64,000 nucleotides of DNA from Perilla frutescens. Taxonomy: Eukaryota > Streptophyta > Magnoliopsida > Lamiales > Lamiaceae. Positions 23,756 through 36,000 of this stretch are shown piece after piece. The notes under the pieces are model-generated. The model was not told the DNA's origin. It was given only the letters and a program-made list of their open reading frames with translations, and ran no database searches. The stretch is taken from positions 13,276,001 to 13,340,000 of the forward strand of contig BRKX01000011.1 of assembly GCA_026008535.1 (NCBI GenBank). Reading direction: 5' to 3'. Made by a program: the position numbers and the translations under genes. Position 1 is the stretch's first letter. Each line of letters starts with the position of its first letter.

Positions 23756-24986
23756 TGAGAATGAGACCATGCCAACTAAGGAAGAAGAAATGCATCATGA
23801 CAGCCCCAAATAGATTGCTATGTTGTCCATTGAAGATGAAGAAGATTAAGGCATGAAGAACACAAGTGTTTGGAAGAATAAAGGGAACGAGCAGCCTAGG
23901 CATCAAAGATGGATCAACTTTACGTCCATTAATGATGAGGAAGCTTTTTCAAGAGCTTAGAAAGAAGAACGAGTCAATTTGGACGTGTGCATAGAAGTTT
24001 GCATGGGAAACAGTGGATCTCGAATTTTCATGCATGAAGTTATTTTGATTGAATTGTTGGGCGCCGAATTTGGGTCATAATTCAGCCCATGGTTCGAATA
24101 TTTTGAATTCCAAGTTGAAGATTGAAGGCCCAAATCCAATTGGGTTTATTTTATCTAGATTAGGATTTTTATTATCTTTATTTTTTGTCTTTTTAGATCT
24201 ATCTTATTTAGAATTCTAGTTAAGGTAGGACTCTCTTTTTTGCTTTGTTATTTTCGTCCCTTTTGGACTTAGAATAGGACTAGGATTTTCAATCACCATA
24301 TAGCTATATATATGTGATCTTTATTTCATTGTTACTTAGACGTTGATTAATATTTGAAGTTTATTTTCAATTGTCTCACAATCCTTTGGTTGATCACTCT
24401 TTTTGATCCTTTGGTCGATCACACACAATTCTTTAGGTCTAGCGAATCTAAAGTCTTAATTCAAGCTTCTTTTGAGTTCTTCGAGTTCTAAGGGGATGTT
24501 GCTAAAAACCTATCCGGAATTGTTCGAAGGAATTGCGTTTCGTCTCATCGAAGACGGGGTTCAATTGAAGACCAAGACCATTCTACCTAATCACCTACCA
24601 TCGATGCCTACATCAACATCCACAAGCCACAGATATTCATCTCATATCTTCCACTCGTACCAAGTAAGTTCCATCTTTCATTCCATAATTCCTAGCCTTA
24701 GCCGAATCCAAATACATCTAAAAATCCATTATTCGTCATTCATACCTTAGCCATTTATTTGGTATTGTGTTTTGTCTTAGTTGTGTCATAATTCTAGATA
24801 TTCTAAGTGTCTTAAATATCGAGTCTATTTTCAGATTTTATTCGAGTCGTGTTTCTCTTAGTTTAGTCGTTTAATTTGTATAATTCATCGAATTGAATCT
24901 TTCCTAATTCTGACGTGTTTGAGTCCTTAAGTCTTCCGCTACGTTTCCTCTAGATTTGTCTTAGACATATCATCCGGGTCACATCA
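23756..24986 (+). repeat. 5' LTR of the gag-protease gypsy element
   Basis: tgagaatgagaccatgcc ... gggtcacatca, 1231 bp. It appears to have lost about 3 bases at its start compared with the 3' copy (tgatgagaatg). Confidence 0.8.
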
Positions 24987-24992
24987 TAAATT

Positions 24993-25005
24993 TGGCATCA
25001 GAGCC
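24993..25005 (+). other. Primer-binding site, initiator tRNA-Met type
   Basis: tggcatcagagcc lies 6 bp after the 5' LTR, one base different from tggtatcagagcc. Confidence 0.75.
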
Positions 25006-25739
25006 ACGTCAGCTCTGCTGGTCGTGGTTCAATCCGACGTGTCAGATTTTCTATCATTTGTGTCGTCCACGTGTTGTTTATTTTGCTTTAGTATTTTTGA
25101 GTTGTAATTTGATTATTCATTAAAAAAAAGGAACAACAAGATTTGTTCCTAGTAAAATAAAAAATCTATTAAAAAAAAAGAGAACAAATTGAGAAAAAAA
25201 AAATCAATTTCGATTTTTATTGGCTTTTCCTAGTTTATTTAGACTCTTCCCTTCTTTAATAGATAATTTAGACTATTTAGATTGTGGCCATCTAGGTGAA
25301 ACACATCCAAATAGATATTGTCTTATCTATTCATGTTATTTCCTTGTCTAGTTTTCTTTCACCCTTATCTGTTTCCACCTTCCTTATCCTTCTCCCTACC
25401 CATTATTTTCATTCTCTATACCCTGTAGGATCAAAAATTTCATCCTCATAGACATTCATACTTCGAGCATACTCCATTCTAGTTAGCCTTCCATCGTGGT
25501 TCGCGATCTACTATTTTGAGCTTGCGATAAGACCAAGAGAAGCCGATCAAAGAGCACAAGAATTTCGATCAACACCACCATCATACACATTCACACGAGC
25601 ACCTATCTTTGAGTGCTAAACACGAGCGGAAAAATAAGAGAGAAAAATACGAGTGATCGTGAGGTTGTGAGGATCATTCCTAGTTTCCGTTCATGTTTGT
25701 TCATTCTGCAGGTACCATAAAGAAAGGAGAGTCGTCTAT

Positions 25740-27560
25740 TCCACCCATAGACGAACCGAAGTCGCCCAACACACCAGGCGACCAGTCATTCTCGTCCAAC
25801 ACAACATGGGGCCTAAAGTACAACTTTGATGCTATGGCACAGTACTTCCAGCGCTAGAATCAACTGATGAAGGACGATTTCGGCATTCAAATAGCCGAAT
25901 TGACCGAGCAAATTAAGAAGCTCACCACTCAGTCAACTGCACCCTAAGTAGCCCAAGGAGACACAGTGAGGCAACCTGAGCCTCAAGGAGCCACAGCAGG
26001 CCGACGTCTACTGCAAAGGGCCGCACCAAGGCCGCCCACTCAGCAAGAGTTCGAGAGAGATGATGGATTCAAACCTGAGTCCAATGCATCCAGTGATTAT
26101 GAAGCCAATTTCGTACCACAGAGAAGGAACAATCACCGAGATTGACCCCGAGTACCTTACCGATGTGCAGCCCGCGTCGAACGTCCTAGATACGAAGATG
26201 CTGACGCATTGTTGAACAATATCAAGACCAGCATTCTGGAGTTTAAATGTTTACATGATCCTGATCTCTACCTTAATTGGGAATGAAAAGTAGACAAAAT
26301 TTTTGAGTGTTATGACTTCCCAGAGCTAAAAAAGGTGCAGCTTGCATCTTTGGAGTTTAGAGGCTATACATCCACTTGGTGGGAGTTCCAGCTGAACCGG
26401 TAACACCGTAAACGCCACCCTCCCATCAACTCTTGACAAGAGATGAAAGACGTCATGCATGGACAATTCCAGACCACTATGCATGTGAGCTTGAGAAAAA
26501 GCTTAACAGAATTAAGCAAGGTACGCGATCCATTGAAGAGTACCACAAAGAGCTCGAAACAGCTCTAAATCGAGTTGGCAAAGAGGAGAGCCTCGATGCC
26601 ACCATTATCTGATATATCGAGTGAATGAATCCAGATATAGCATGTGAAGTCGAGCTTCAAGACTTCTCAAGTATTGAAAAGATGGTGCACTACGCATCAA
26701 TAGTCGAACGATAACTCAGAGATGGCCGCCGACGCTCCAGCCACACCACAACCCCTACATGCCACTCATGGAGTCAAGGTACGTCATCTTCATCCCCTAC
26801 TGACCCCACATGTCCCCAAGGACAGCCCGGTCAGCCCGTTCGTCGTTCCGATACTTTTGCACCACACTCAAGTCGTAGACCCGAGTCTACACCACCTGCA
26901 CTTGTGAGGCCACAGCTCACACGGCCAACACAGTCCACACAGCCACCTAATGCAGCCCCTCCATGAGCCCGTGACGTACAATGTCACAAATATCAAGGAT
27001 GGGGCCACTTTCAAGCCCAATATCCAAACCGGCGAGTTCTGTACATTACAGAACAAGATGAGATCGAGTCAGCCAGTGAGGAAGAATTGAAGCAGCTAGG
27101 CAATGCCACCAAGGAGAAAATAAAGGAAGATGTCGAGACTGAAGACATTGATCCAGAATTACCAGCTGTCAGTCTTGTCACAATCCGGAGTTTGAGCATT
27201 CTCCAAGATGAAGAGCAAGAGCACTAAAGGGAAAGCGTATTCTACACTCGTGCTACAATTCAAGATAAGACTTGCTCCATGATCATTGACAGTGCCAATG
27301 TGATTAACGCCATTAGTTAATATCCAGTCAACAAACTCACCTTGAAGACAAAGAAGCATCCAAAGCCATACAGACTACAGTGGCTCATAGATAGAGGTGA
27401 AATTCGTGTTATTTGCCAAGTGAGTATTGATTTTTCCATTGGTAATTATTCTGACACTGTCTTGTGCGATGTTATCCCGATGGATATGGCACACCTTCTT
27501 TTGGGTTAACCATGACAGTTTAATCGTCATTCTGTACACGACGGGTATCTGAATACTTAC
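25740..27560 (+). pseudogene. Broken gypsy gag with zinc knuckle and protease remnant
   Basis: The capsid-like region at about 26225-26700 includes KKVQLASLEFRGYTSTWWEF, close to the gag at 10169, but it has in-frame stops (for example after QLNR near 26400) and frameshifts. A nucleocapsid knuckle at about 26965-27015 reads CHKYQGWGHFQAQYP, in which two expected Cys of CX2CX4HX4C are Tyr. A retropepsin-like part at about 27235-27560 reads MIIDSANVINAIS, with D-S-A where D-S/T-G is expected, followed by a broken HLLLG segment. The coding sequence ends without polymerase domains. The protein is not functional as it stands. Confidence 0.75.
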
Positions 27561-28302
27561 ATTGTTGTTGAAACATAATTTTGAAGCCATTGTCTTCTAA
27601 AGCGGTAGCCGAGGACCAGCAAATCATGCAAAAGAGGTTCAAAGAAGAGAAAGGAGAAACAGACCGCAGCCGCAGCAGCAAAATAGGCCGCTGATCGAGC
27701 CAGAGCTGCACGGTCCATGCAGAGCCCCAGCCCACCCGCACAGCCCATGCATGACCTTCAGAAAATGGTCCAGATTCGTCTGCACGGACCGTGCGGCTCA
27801 CTGCTCGGACCGTGCATCCCGCCACCCTCCACCAATTAGTCCGCCGACCCTTTTCCATCACCTCCACCCCCTTTTGACTCATCTAAGAAGGATTTAACGT
27901 GGGGTTCAGCTGCAATTGATGATCAAAGTCATAGCTTATTACTATATGTTAAAAGGATCGACAGAGCATTTAATCTAGGTATGTCTCTTGTACCAATTAC
28001 TTATGAGAACAGTGCTAATAATGTGTTTTCTCTACCTAGTGATATGCAACCAAAAAAGGATAAATTCAAGGTTGTTATTGATTCCTGCACGAGCACTGAA
28101 GAAGTGAAGAAGAAAGAGAGACAAGTCCTATCGAGCATGCAAGGAATAAATGTTGAATGGCCTAGACGAGAACTTGATTTAGTTGGTAAGTATACGCATT
28201 CTTCACACTTAAATGTACTTACTTGCTTCCTTTTCCTGCAGTTAAGTTCGACCATGATGAAGCCGTGAATTCAAGAACAAATTCTTTTCAGTAGGGGAGG
28301 AA
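27561..28302 (+). other. Internal region between protease remnant and 3' LTR
   Basis: A GC-rich block (27640-27870) with repeated cacggtccatgc / ggaccgtgc phrases is followed by an open stretch at 27981-28268. Near the end, ttcgaccatgatgaagccgtgaattcaagaac...cagtaggggaggaatga resembles a gypsy pol tail. It is preceded by a consensus splice donor (gtaagtat at 28186) and acceptor (ttttcctgcag ending at 28241). Confidence 0.45.
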
Positions 28303-29535
28303 TGATGAGAATGAGACCATGCCAACCAAGGAAGAAGAAATGCACCGTGGCAGCTCCAAATGGATTGCTATGTTGTCCATTGAAGATAAACAAGATCAAG
28401 GTATGAATAACACAAGTGTTTGGAAGAATCAAGGGAATGAACAGCCTAGGCATCAAAGATGGATCAACTTTACATCCATTAATGATGAAGAAGCTTGTTC
28501 AAGAGCTTAGAAAGAAGAACGAGTCAATTTGGACGTGTACATGGAAGTTTGCATGGGAAACAGTGGATCTCGAATTTTCATGCATGGAGTTATTTTGATC
28601 GAATTGTTGGGTGCCGAATTTGGGACATAATTCAGCCCATGTTCGAATATTTTGAAGACCAAGTTGAAGATTGAAGGCCCAAATCCAATTGGATTTATTT
28701 TATCTACATTAGGATTTTTATTATCTTTATTTTTGGTCTTTTTAGATCTACCTTACTTAGAATTCTAGTTAAGGTAGGACTCTCTTTTTTTCTTTGTTAT
28801 TTTCGTCCCTTTTGGACTTAGAATAGTACTAGGATTTTCAATCACCATATAGCTATATATATGTGATCTTTATTTCATTGTTACTTAGACATTGACTAAT
28901 ATTTGAAGTTTATTTTCAATTGTCTCACGATCCTTTGGCTGATCACTCTTTTTGATCCTTTGGTTGATCACACACAATTCTTTAGGTCTAGCGAATCTAA
29001 AGTCTTAATTCAAGCTTCTTTTTAGTTCTTCGAGTTCTAAGGGGAAGTTGCTAAAAATCTATCCAGAATTGTTCAAAAGAATTGCGTTTCGTCTCATCAA
29101 AGACGGGGTTCAATTGAAAACCAAGACCATTCTACCTAATCACCTACCATCGACGCCTACATCAACATCCACAAGCCACGGACGTTCATCTCATATCTTC
29201 CACTCGTACCAAGTAAGTTCAATCTTTCATTCCATAATTCCTAGCCTTAGCCGAATCCATATACATCTAAAAATCCATCTTCCGTCCTTCATAACTTAGT
29301 CATTTATTTGATATTGTGTTTTGTCTTAGTTGTGTCATAATTCTAGGTATTCTAAGTGTCTTAAATACCGAGTCTATTTTCAGATTTTATTCGAGTCGTG
29401 TTTCTTGTAGTTTAGTCGTTTATTTAGTACACTTCGTCGGATTGAATCCTTCTTAATTCTGACGTGTTCGGATCCTTAAGTTTTGCGCTGCATTTTCTCT
29501 AGATTTGGCTTAGATATATCGTCCGAGTCATATCA
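28303..29535 (+). repeat. 3' LTR of the gag-protease gypsy element
   Basis: tgatgagaatgagaccatgcc ... gagtcatatca, 1233 bp, visibly diverged from the 5' LTR by scattered substitutions, so not a very recent insertion. Confidence 0.8.
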
Positions 29536-29606
29536 AATTGGGTTGGGAAAAAGTGGATTAAAGGATTTCAAGTTATTGTAAAACCAGGTGTGAGAGAGAT
29601 AATTTC

Positions 29607-29670
29607 GATTTTGGTTCCATAGGACATTGAGTTTTCCGCTTTTGGTCCCGACACTATAACTTTTGGTCCC
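29607..29670 (+). repeat. Left arm of a roughly 64-bp inverted repeat pair
   Basis: Matches the reverse complement of 38320-38382 at about 92 percent by eye. The shared core is ttttccgcttttggtcccga. Confidence 0.75.
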
Positions 29671-30305
29671 AGAAGAAGTGAAGTATCATTTTTAGTCATA
29701 CCATGACGGTTTTCATTAAAATTGGTATCGATTTTGGTCCCAAATTACTATCAATTTTGGTCTCAAAATAAAAAAATTTCTAGAAATTCATCCACGATTT
29801 TGGAGGTAAATTTCACCTGATTTTGCTATTATTTTGGAGGGAAGTTTGACATCTTTTAAAAGGAAAAATTCCCACCAATATTGCCACTATATATACCAAC
29901 TCACCATCACAAGAAAAGAAAATTGAAGATTGACTATTGCAAGAAAATAAAATACATATTAGAGATTGATTGTTGCAAGAAAAGAAAATTACCATCTCAA
30001 GGGACACTGAACCAAAATTTGAACTTGATTGCCATCCCATCATCAAATAAACCTTTTCGGATTCTGAAGTCCCACTAAATAGCTAAAAATCAAATCAAAG
30101 TAAATCTAGAACTTAAGGAATAGAAGAGTCAAATGAATTATATTCTATTAACATATAACAAGTGTGCAGCCTCTCATCAATAGGAATAAACACAATAAAT
30201 ATGAGGAATTATAGATGAAGGTAAAGATGCTTACTGCCAAGGAACATCCCCAACAAGCAACAATACCATCCAATAAAAGATCTAAGTAAATATCCACCTA
30301 GCTAC

Positions 30306-32161
30306 TGTTGGGGATTGTGCCCTTAAAGCAATTGTGAATTATTTTTATCTTATTTATAAAAGCGACATTTATGTTCGAACTAATATGCTTTTTATATGTA
30401 TTTATTTTACATCACAGAAATTCCCTAGTTTATTTAATCTTACCATAATCTTAGTATATAAGTGTTATATACAAGAGGATTAAGATTATGGAAAATAAGC
30501 TAAAAATGAAGTCCGTGATAAGTTTAATTAGAGTATGGGATCTTTAATTAAAATTTCACTAATGCAGCCCGATGACATTATGAATGTGACTGTTTTATCC
30601 AAACCGTTGATGTGGAGACATCCAGTTGGGTGCATTTATATATGATATGATCATATAGGACTTGGACCGATTTAACTTAATTATTCCTTCAAATTCCATT
30701 AAAGAAAAGGAATATTAAATTAAATCACAAGATGATCATATATGAATAATCTTAATCCTGAGTGATTATAGATTCCTATTTATTTCAATGTAATTCTTAA
30801 TTTCCTCGTTAAAGTTTGTTTGCCAACATTCTCTAAACTTGCATTTTAGATTCACATTTGAATTAAATAGTTGGGAATGTAATTTATAGATATGGAATCC
30901 ATTCCTTCTTTTGAGAAGTAGAAAGATAATTCTCTCATTTGTTAATTCTGGAACTGAGTGATTTGAGATCTCTAATTTATAAATTATTTATAAATTAATC
31001 GCTCACTAGTAAATTAATGGTATATGAGGAAAAGAAATAATTGAAGAGGTTAACGGATATTACCTATCTTCAATTATGAATTATCTATGGAGGATTAATT
31101 CATATGAAATGATTAAATCAATGGACTGCTCAAATTCGTAGAGTAAAAATGTTCTATAATTAAAGAGAGTGCAATTCTGAATTTTTGGTAGAATAATATC
31201 AGAATTAATAAGTTGAATAAATTAATTTAAGAGTTTAATTATTTATTCAATTTATTGGAGCTCTTGATTATAGGTCCATGGTCCCCGATTCGCCTTCCTA
31301 TATTATTGACGGGTTGATAATAATATTTAAGTTCCTAAAGTGTTATGAAAAAATAAATTTTCATAAAGTTTGGGTTTATGTGTAAATATTAGTTAATTCC
31401 GAGAATATATGATATTCTACAGTTTGACTGTGTGCTAGGAATTAAATAAATATAAGATATTTATAATATTTACATATTAGTAATAATTAATAATTATTAG
31501 AGATAATTATTAATTTGTTTCCTTATCTTTTATGATTCTGAATCTGTTTAAGATAGAAAACTGATATGTATTGGGATTTGACCTAACCCTAATTATAAAT
31601 ATAACATAAGAGAAGAATTGAGGAGGCGGAATTAAAAAAAATTCACGTGAGACGTGAATTATATTTGAAAGTTAAAGGCCAAAGAATTGATTCATTTCAA
31701 GAATCAATTCACAGGAATTGCAATTTCTTCAAATCAAAAGGTTTGATTTTGATTCTTGTCTTGTGTTCATATTTTAATTTAGATTAAAAATCATCCCAAT
31801 ACTACAGTCCAATTCTACGATTTCATGTGTTGAAATAATCGTAGAAAAATTAAGTTGGGAACTTAATAGATTTATTTCGGTGCCCACTCACTACCATTTA
31901 AAGGGAGGATCGAATCGGAAGATCGTGGTATTTACGAGCTTCAAGATTCAAAGGTTGATCGAAGAAGACGAAGGAGATTTACGAAAAAGGTATTTTCTTT
32001 ATCTCTTCTTTAGCATTAAATAAATTTAATTCGCATGGATATTATATTTTTATATCACGATCTATTGTCTGATTTATACCGCTTCCGCTCCAGTTCGATT
32101 TGATTGAAAAGACGGATTTTATTCGACCCGAAATCATTTCGGACCGGTTTAATTTCCAACA
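30306..32161. mobile_element. Solo LTR, 1.86 kb, with perfect GCTAC target duplication
   Basis: Starts tgttggggattgtgcccttaaag and ends ggtttaatttccaaca (TGTTGG...CCAACA inverted ends). gctac lies immediately before (30301-30305) and after (32162-32166). No internal coding sequence exists, so this is an LTR left by recombination between the two LTRs of a full element. The size and the TGTTGG edge suggest a Copia-type element, but that assignment is inferred. Its transcription direction was not established. Confidence 0.85.
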
Positions 32162-32653
32162 GCTACCTCTTTGAATTCATGCTCTAGGAGGACGAACCTG
32201 TACATATTTACAACCCCAGAATATAAGCATATTCTTATAAGCTCTTAAAAAAAATTCTAAGGATTATCCTTTAATTTTAATCAACACTACTTCAGTATTC
32301 ATAACTTTTTTGCTTATTCATTTTCACATTAGAGATTCGCTTAAGCAATGAAGACATAATCACATGCACACAAGCTCTTACAAGAATGCTAACATTGAAC
32401 TCAAATTATCCCACTAACTAAACAAATAGACCACCTTAAGAAACAGCAAAAATAGAAAATGTATTTTAATTTCTCTGAGCTGAAACTGCTTTCTTCATGA
32501 ACAATGGCTTTGTATTTCCAGAGGCTTATCATTAACAGGGCACTCAGTTTCAAGATAAATTTTCATCACAGGTCTAAGTTCCTATAAACTGCAAAAGCGA
32601 CTTACTTCTTTTACCATTTCAATTACAACAATCTCAATACAAATATTTCAATT

Positions 32654-32680
32654 ACAAAATTCATCCTCGGAAGGCTCTGC
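32654..32680 (-). pseudogene. Possible second-exon scrap of the captured kinesin-14
   Basis: On the minus strand ggtggcag is followed by codons for AEPSEDEF, matching the AEPSEEEF stretch that follows the N-terminal region in plant kinesin-14 proteins with a calponin-homology domain. The match is only 8 residues and then runs into stops. It lies just beyond the Copia element that splits it from the first exon. Confidence 0.35.
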
Positions 32681-32761
32681 CACCATCATCAGAATTTCAT
32701 GGGGGAGATTGGAGAGAGAGAGAGTGGTGGATTAGGATACAGAATCAAGCTAGAAAAGATC

Positions 32762-33000
32762 GGTTAAGATATCAAAATGATGCATTCAAAGTATTCGATG
32801 AAATAATATTTTATTTTCTAGAGAGTTAGTACAATAACTACTTCAAGCTTTATTCATACATCGATCTCAATAATATCTAGGAGCGGAAAATATCTGGAAT
32901 GTGACTAACATTATCTACTGTCTCAAATCACGAGCTGCTACTGCCAAGTCAGATGATGCTGGACTATTATTTATATGACTGAAATATAAGCATTCTAACA
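32762..33000 (-). repeat. 3' LTR of the minus-strand Copia
   Basis: About 239 bp. Its + strand left edge reads ggttaagatatc where the partner has tgttaagatatc. It lacks an aatgcaagatattc-type segment present in the 5' copy. Confidence 0.8.
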
Positions 33001-33054
33001 TCCCCTGCAAGCTTGAGCTGGTGGAGATCACCAAGAGAAAGCTTGGAAATGAGT

Positions 33055-36000
33055 TCATGAAGCGAGGACCATGCAGGGCCTTGGTAAACACATCGGCAGC
33101 TGCAAATATGTGGGAACAAATCGAGGAACAATGAAACCACGACAATAATACAATCTAGAGAAATGACAGTCTAGATCAAGGTGTTTAGTGCGCTCGTGGA
33201 ATACATGGTTCTTTGTGATTTGAATGGCTGCCTGATTATCATAAAGAACTAGAATATGAGTAGAATAAGAAACCAAAAGATCATTAAGCATATAAGAAAC
33301 CCAAATGAGCTCACGGACAACGTAGCTAAGACTACGATACTCAGATTCGGCCGAAGAGAGAGACACAGTGTTCTGCTTCTTGCACTTCCAATAAACAAGA
33401 CAATCACCAAGAAATATGCAATACCCAGAAATAGATCACCGGGTGTCTGTACAAGCACCCCAATCAGCGTCGCAATAAGCAATAGGAGAAAAATTAGATG
33501 AAACTTTGTAGTAGAGACCCAGAGAAGGTCACCCTTTAAGATACTTGAGAACATGCAAAGCAGCCGTCCAATGAGTGTGAGAAGGACGATTAAGGAATTG
33601 ACTGAGTTGCTGGACGGTGAAGGAAATGTCGGGGCGAGTAAGATTTAGATAAAGCAATTTGCCTATAAGCCTTCTATAAGCATCAACTTGTAGAAATAAA
33701 TCATCATCACATTGTGACAGAGGCTGACCCGGAGGAAGAGGGGTAGATACAGAGTTATACCCAAGTAAACCAGCAGAAGAGATTAGATCAAGGACATATT
33801 TTCTTTGGCAAAGGAATATACCAACAGCAGACCTAGCAATTTCCATGCTAAGAAAATATTTGGCTTCACCAAGATCCTTTATAGTAAAGGCATCATGAAG
33901 GGCTGCCTTGACTTCAGTGATAATCGGAAGAGAAGGACTGAGTAGAAATATATCATCGACATACACAAAAAGAGCAATGAAAGTGTCCCCATTTCCTTTG
34001 GTGAACAAACATGAATCTGATTCAGACTGAGTAAACTGTAGAGTAGCAAGACACTTACAGAATTCCATGTTCCACTCACAGGAGCCATGCTTAAGCCCAT
34101 ATAAGCTCTTGAGAAGTTTACAGACTGCATTAGATGACCCTTTGTTATATACGGGAGGGAGCTGCATATAAATTTCATCAGCAAGATAACCGTGGAGAAA
34201 TGCTTTGTTAATATCAATTTGATGTCATAACCAACAATGTTGTGTTGCAAGAGCAATTAACAACCGCACTGACACCAATTTGGCCACTGGGGCAAATACT
34301 TCCTGATAATTGATGTCATACTCTTGATTATAGCCCTTGGCTACAAGTCGGGCTTTGTACCTTTCAACTGAGCCATCAACATTTAACTTTACCTTATAAA
34401 CCCATTTACACCCGATCACTTGTTTACCAGCAGGCAGATGTACAATTTCCCAAGTTTTGTTGTCCTCTAAAGCCTTTAGTTCCTTGTACATAGCATCTAT
34501 CTATTCTGGATATAAACATGCATCTTTATAGTGCATAGGTTCTTGAACTGAGTTCACTTTTAAAAGGAATGATGTATAGGAAGAAGTAAGGGAATCAGAA
34601 ATTAAGTAAGGAAAAGTAGGAGGATGGAGGGAAGTAGAACAGGAAGGTGCAAAAACATGAGTAGAAAAGTTATAGATGTAATCATTTAGATATGATGGAG
34701 GTTTAGAGATTCTCTGACTAACCCTCCTAGGCACAGATATGAGCTGAGAATCAGATACTTTGCTAGAAGGAACAGGTGTTGTGTCAGAAGAACAAGGGAA
34801 CATAGGATCAGAAAATTGAGAAGGTGGGTTTAGATAAGTATCTTTCAAAGTAGAAAAAGGCTGCTCAGAAGTAAGAGGAAGCAAAGAAGGTGTGGTGAAA
34901 TCAGGAAATGATGAAAAAGGTAAAGATACTGAAGGTTGTTGTGTTTGTAAAGGGAATATGGTTGGAAACACCTCAACATCCCTAGCAACACCAACTTTCT
35001 GAGAAATTAAATCATATAACAAATGGCCTTTATTATGCGATGTTGGACCAAGATAGACACATTGCAAACACCTAGTGGTAAACTTGGTTTTGGAAGGCAG
35101 AATATTTACCTTATAAACCAAGCAGCCAAAAGGATGAATGTCATGGAGAGAAGGACTCTTCCCAAAAAGCAATTCATATGGAGTTTGCCACTGCAACACC
35201 GCAGAAGGTAATCTATTTATCAAAAACGTGGCAAACAAAATAGAATATGGCCAAAAAATAGTTGGTAGCTTGCTTTGAAACATCACTGATCTGGCAACTT
35301 GTAATAAATGTTTGTGCTTCTGCTCAATAATACCATTCTGTTGAGGGGAATATGCATATGACCTTTGATGAATAATGCCATGATCACTTAACAAATCCTG
35401 CATCTTGTGATTCACAAACTCTAACCCATTATCAGATCTCAAAATGTGAACATTTGTCATAAATTGAATCGTAACAAAGGAGAGAAATTTATGCATAATG
35501 TGCCATACTTGAACTTTGCTGGTAAATAAAAATGTCCAAGTGGCACGGGAGAAATCATCAAGAACTGTCAGGAAGTAAAGGGTTTTAGTAAGACTCTCAC
35601 CTGAGTGAGGACCCCATACATCAACATGGAGAAGCTGAAATAACTTCTCACTTCTTCTGCCAAGAGTACGAAAGGGCTTTCTCTGTTGTTTAGCCCTGTG
35701 ATAGATGTCACAAGACTCTAGAAGGCTATAATCAACATCTATGTATCTCTTTTGAAACAGCTCCATGTGTTTCATTGTACTAATGGAGGGATGTCGAATC
35801 AGGGAATGCATTTCCTCAAGACTAGGAAAGCTGGTACTCGCTGCAACAAAATGACTGTCATCATGTTTGAAAACATATAAAGTCCCTCTCATTTTCCCAA
35901 TACCAAGTGTAGAACCTGTATCCTTAAGCTGCACTATGCAATGAGATTCCAGGAATATTACTCTTCCATTCAAGGACTTGGTAAGTTGACCCACTGAAAG

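Larger units (their letters stand above)
23756..29535 (+). mobile_element. Decayed gag-protease gypsy element with two LTRs
   Basis: Two similar direct LTRs (23756-24986 and 28303-29535) flank 3.3 kb of internal DNA. The primer site tggcatcagagcc is at 24993 and the purine tract cagtaggggaggaa is at about 28290. The internal region contains a stop-ridden gag with a zinc knuckle and a protease remnant but no reverse transcriptase, RNase H or integrase. The gag core resembles that of the 8.6-15.9 kb element (LEFRGYTxTWWE), and both LTR families end gtcacatca or similar, so the two belong to one lineage. No matching target duplication was found (aatct versus aattg). Confidence 0.8.

Noticed and set aside
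23756..29535. Target duplication for the gag-protease gypsy element
   Set aside because: Flanks aatct and aattg do not match; the element may have recombined or lost its edges.
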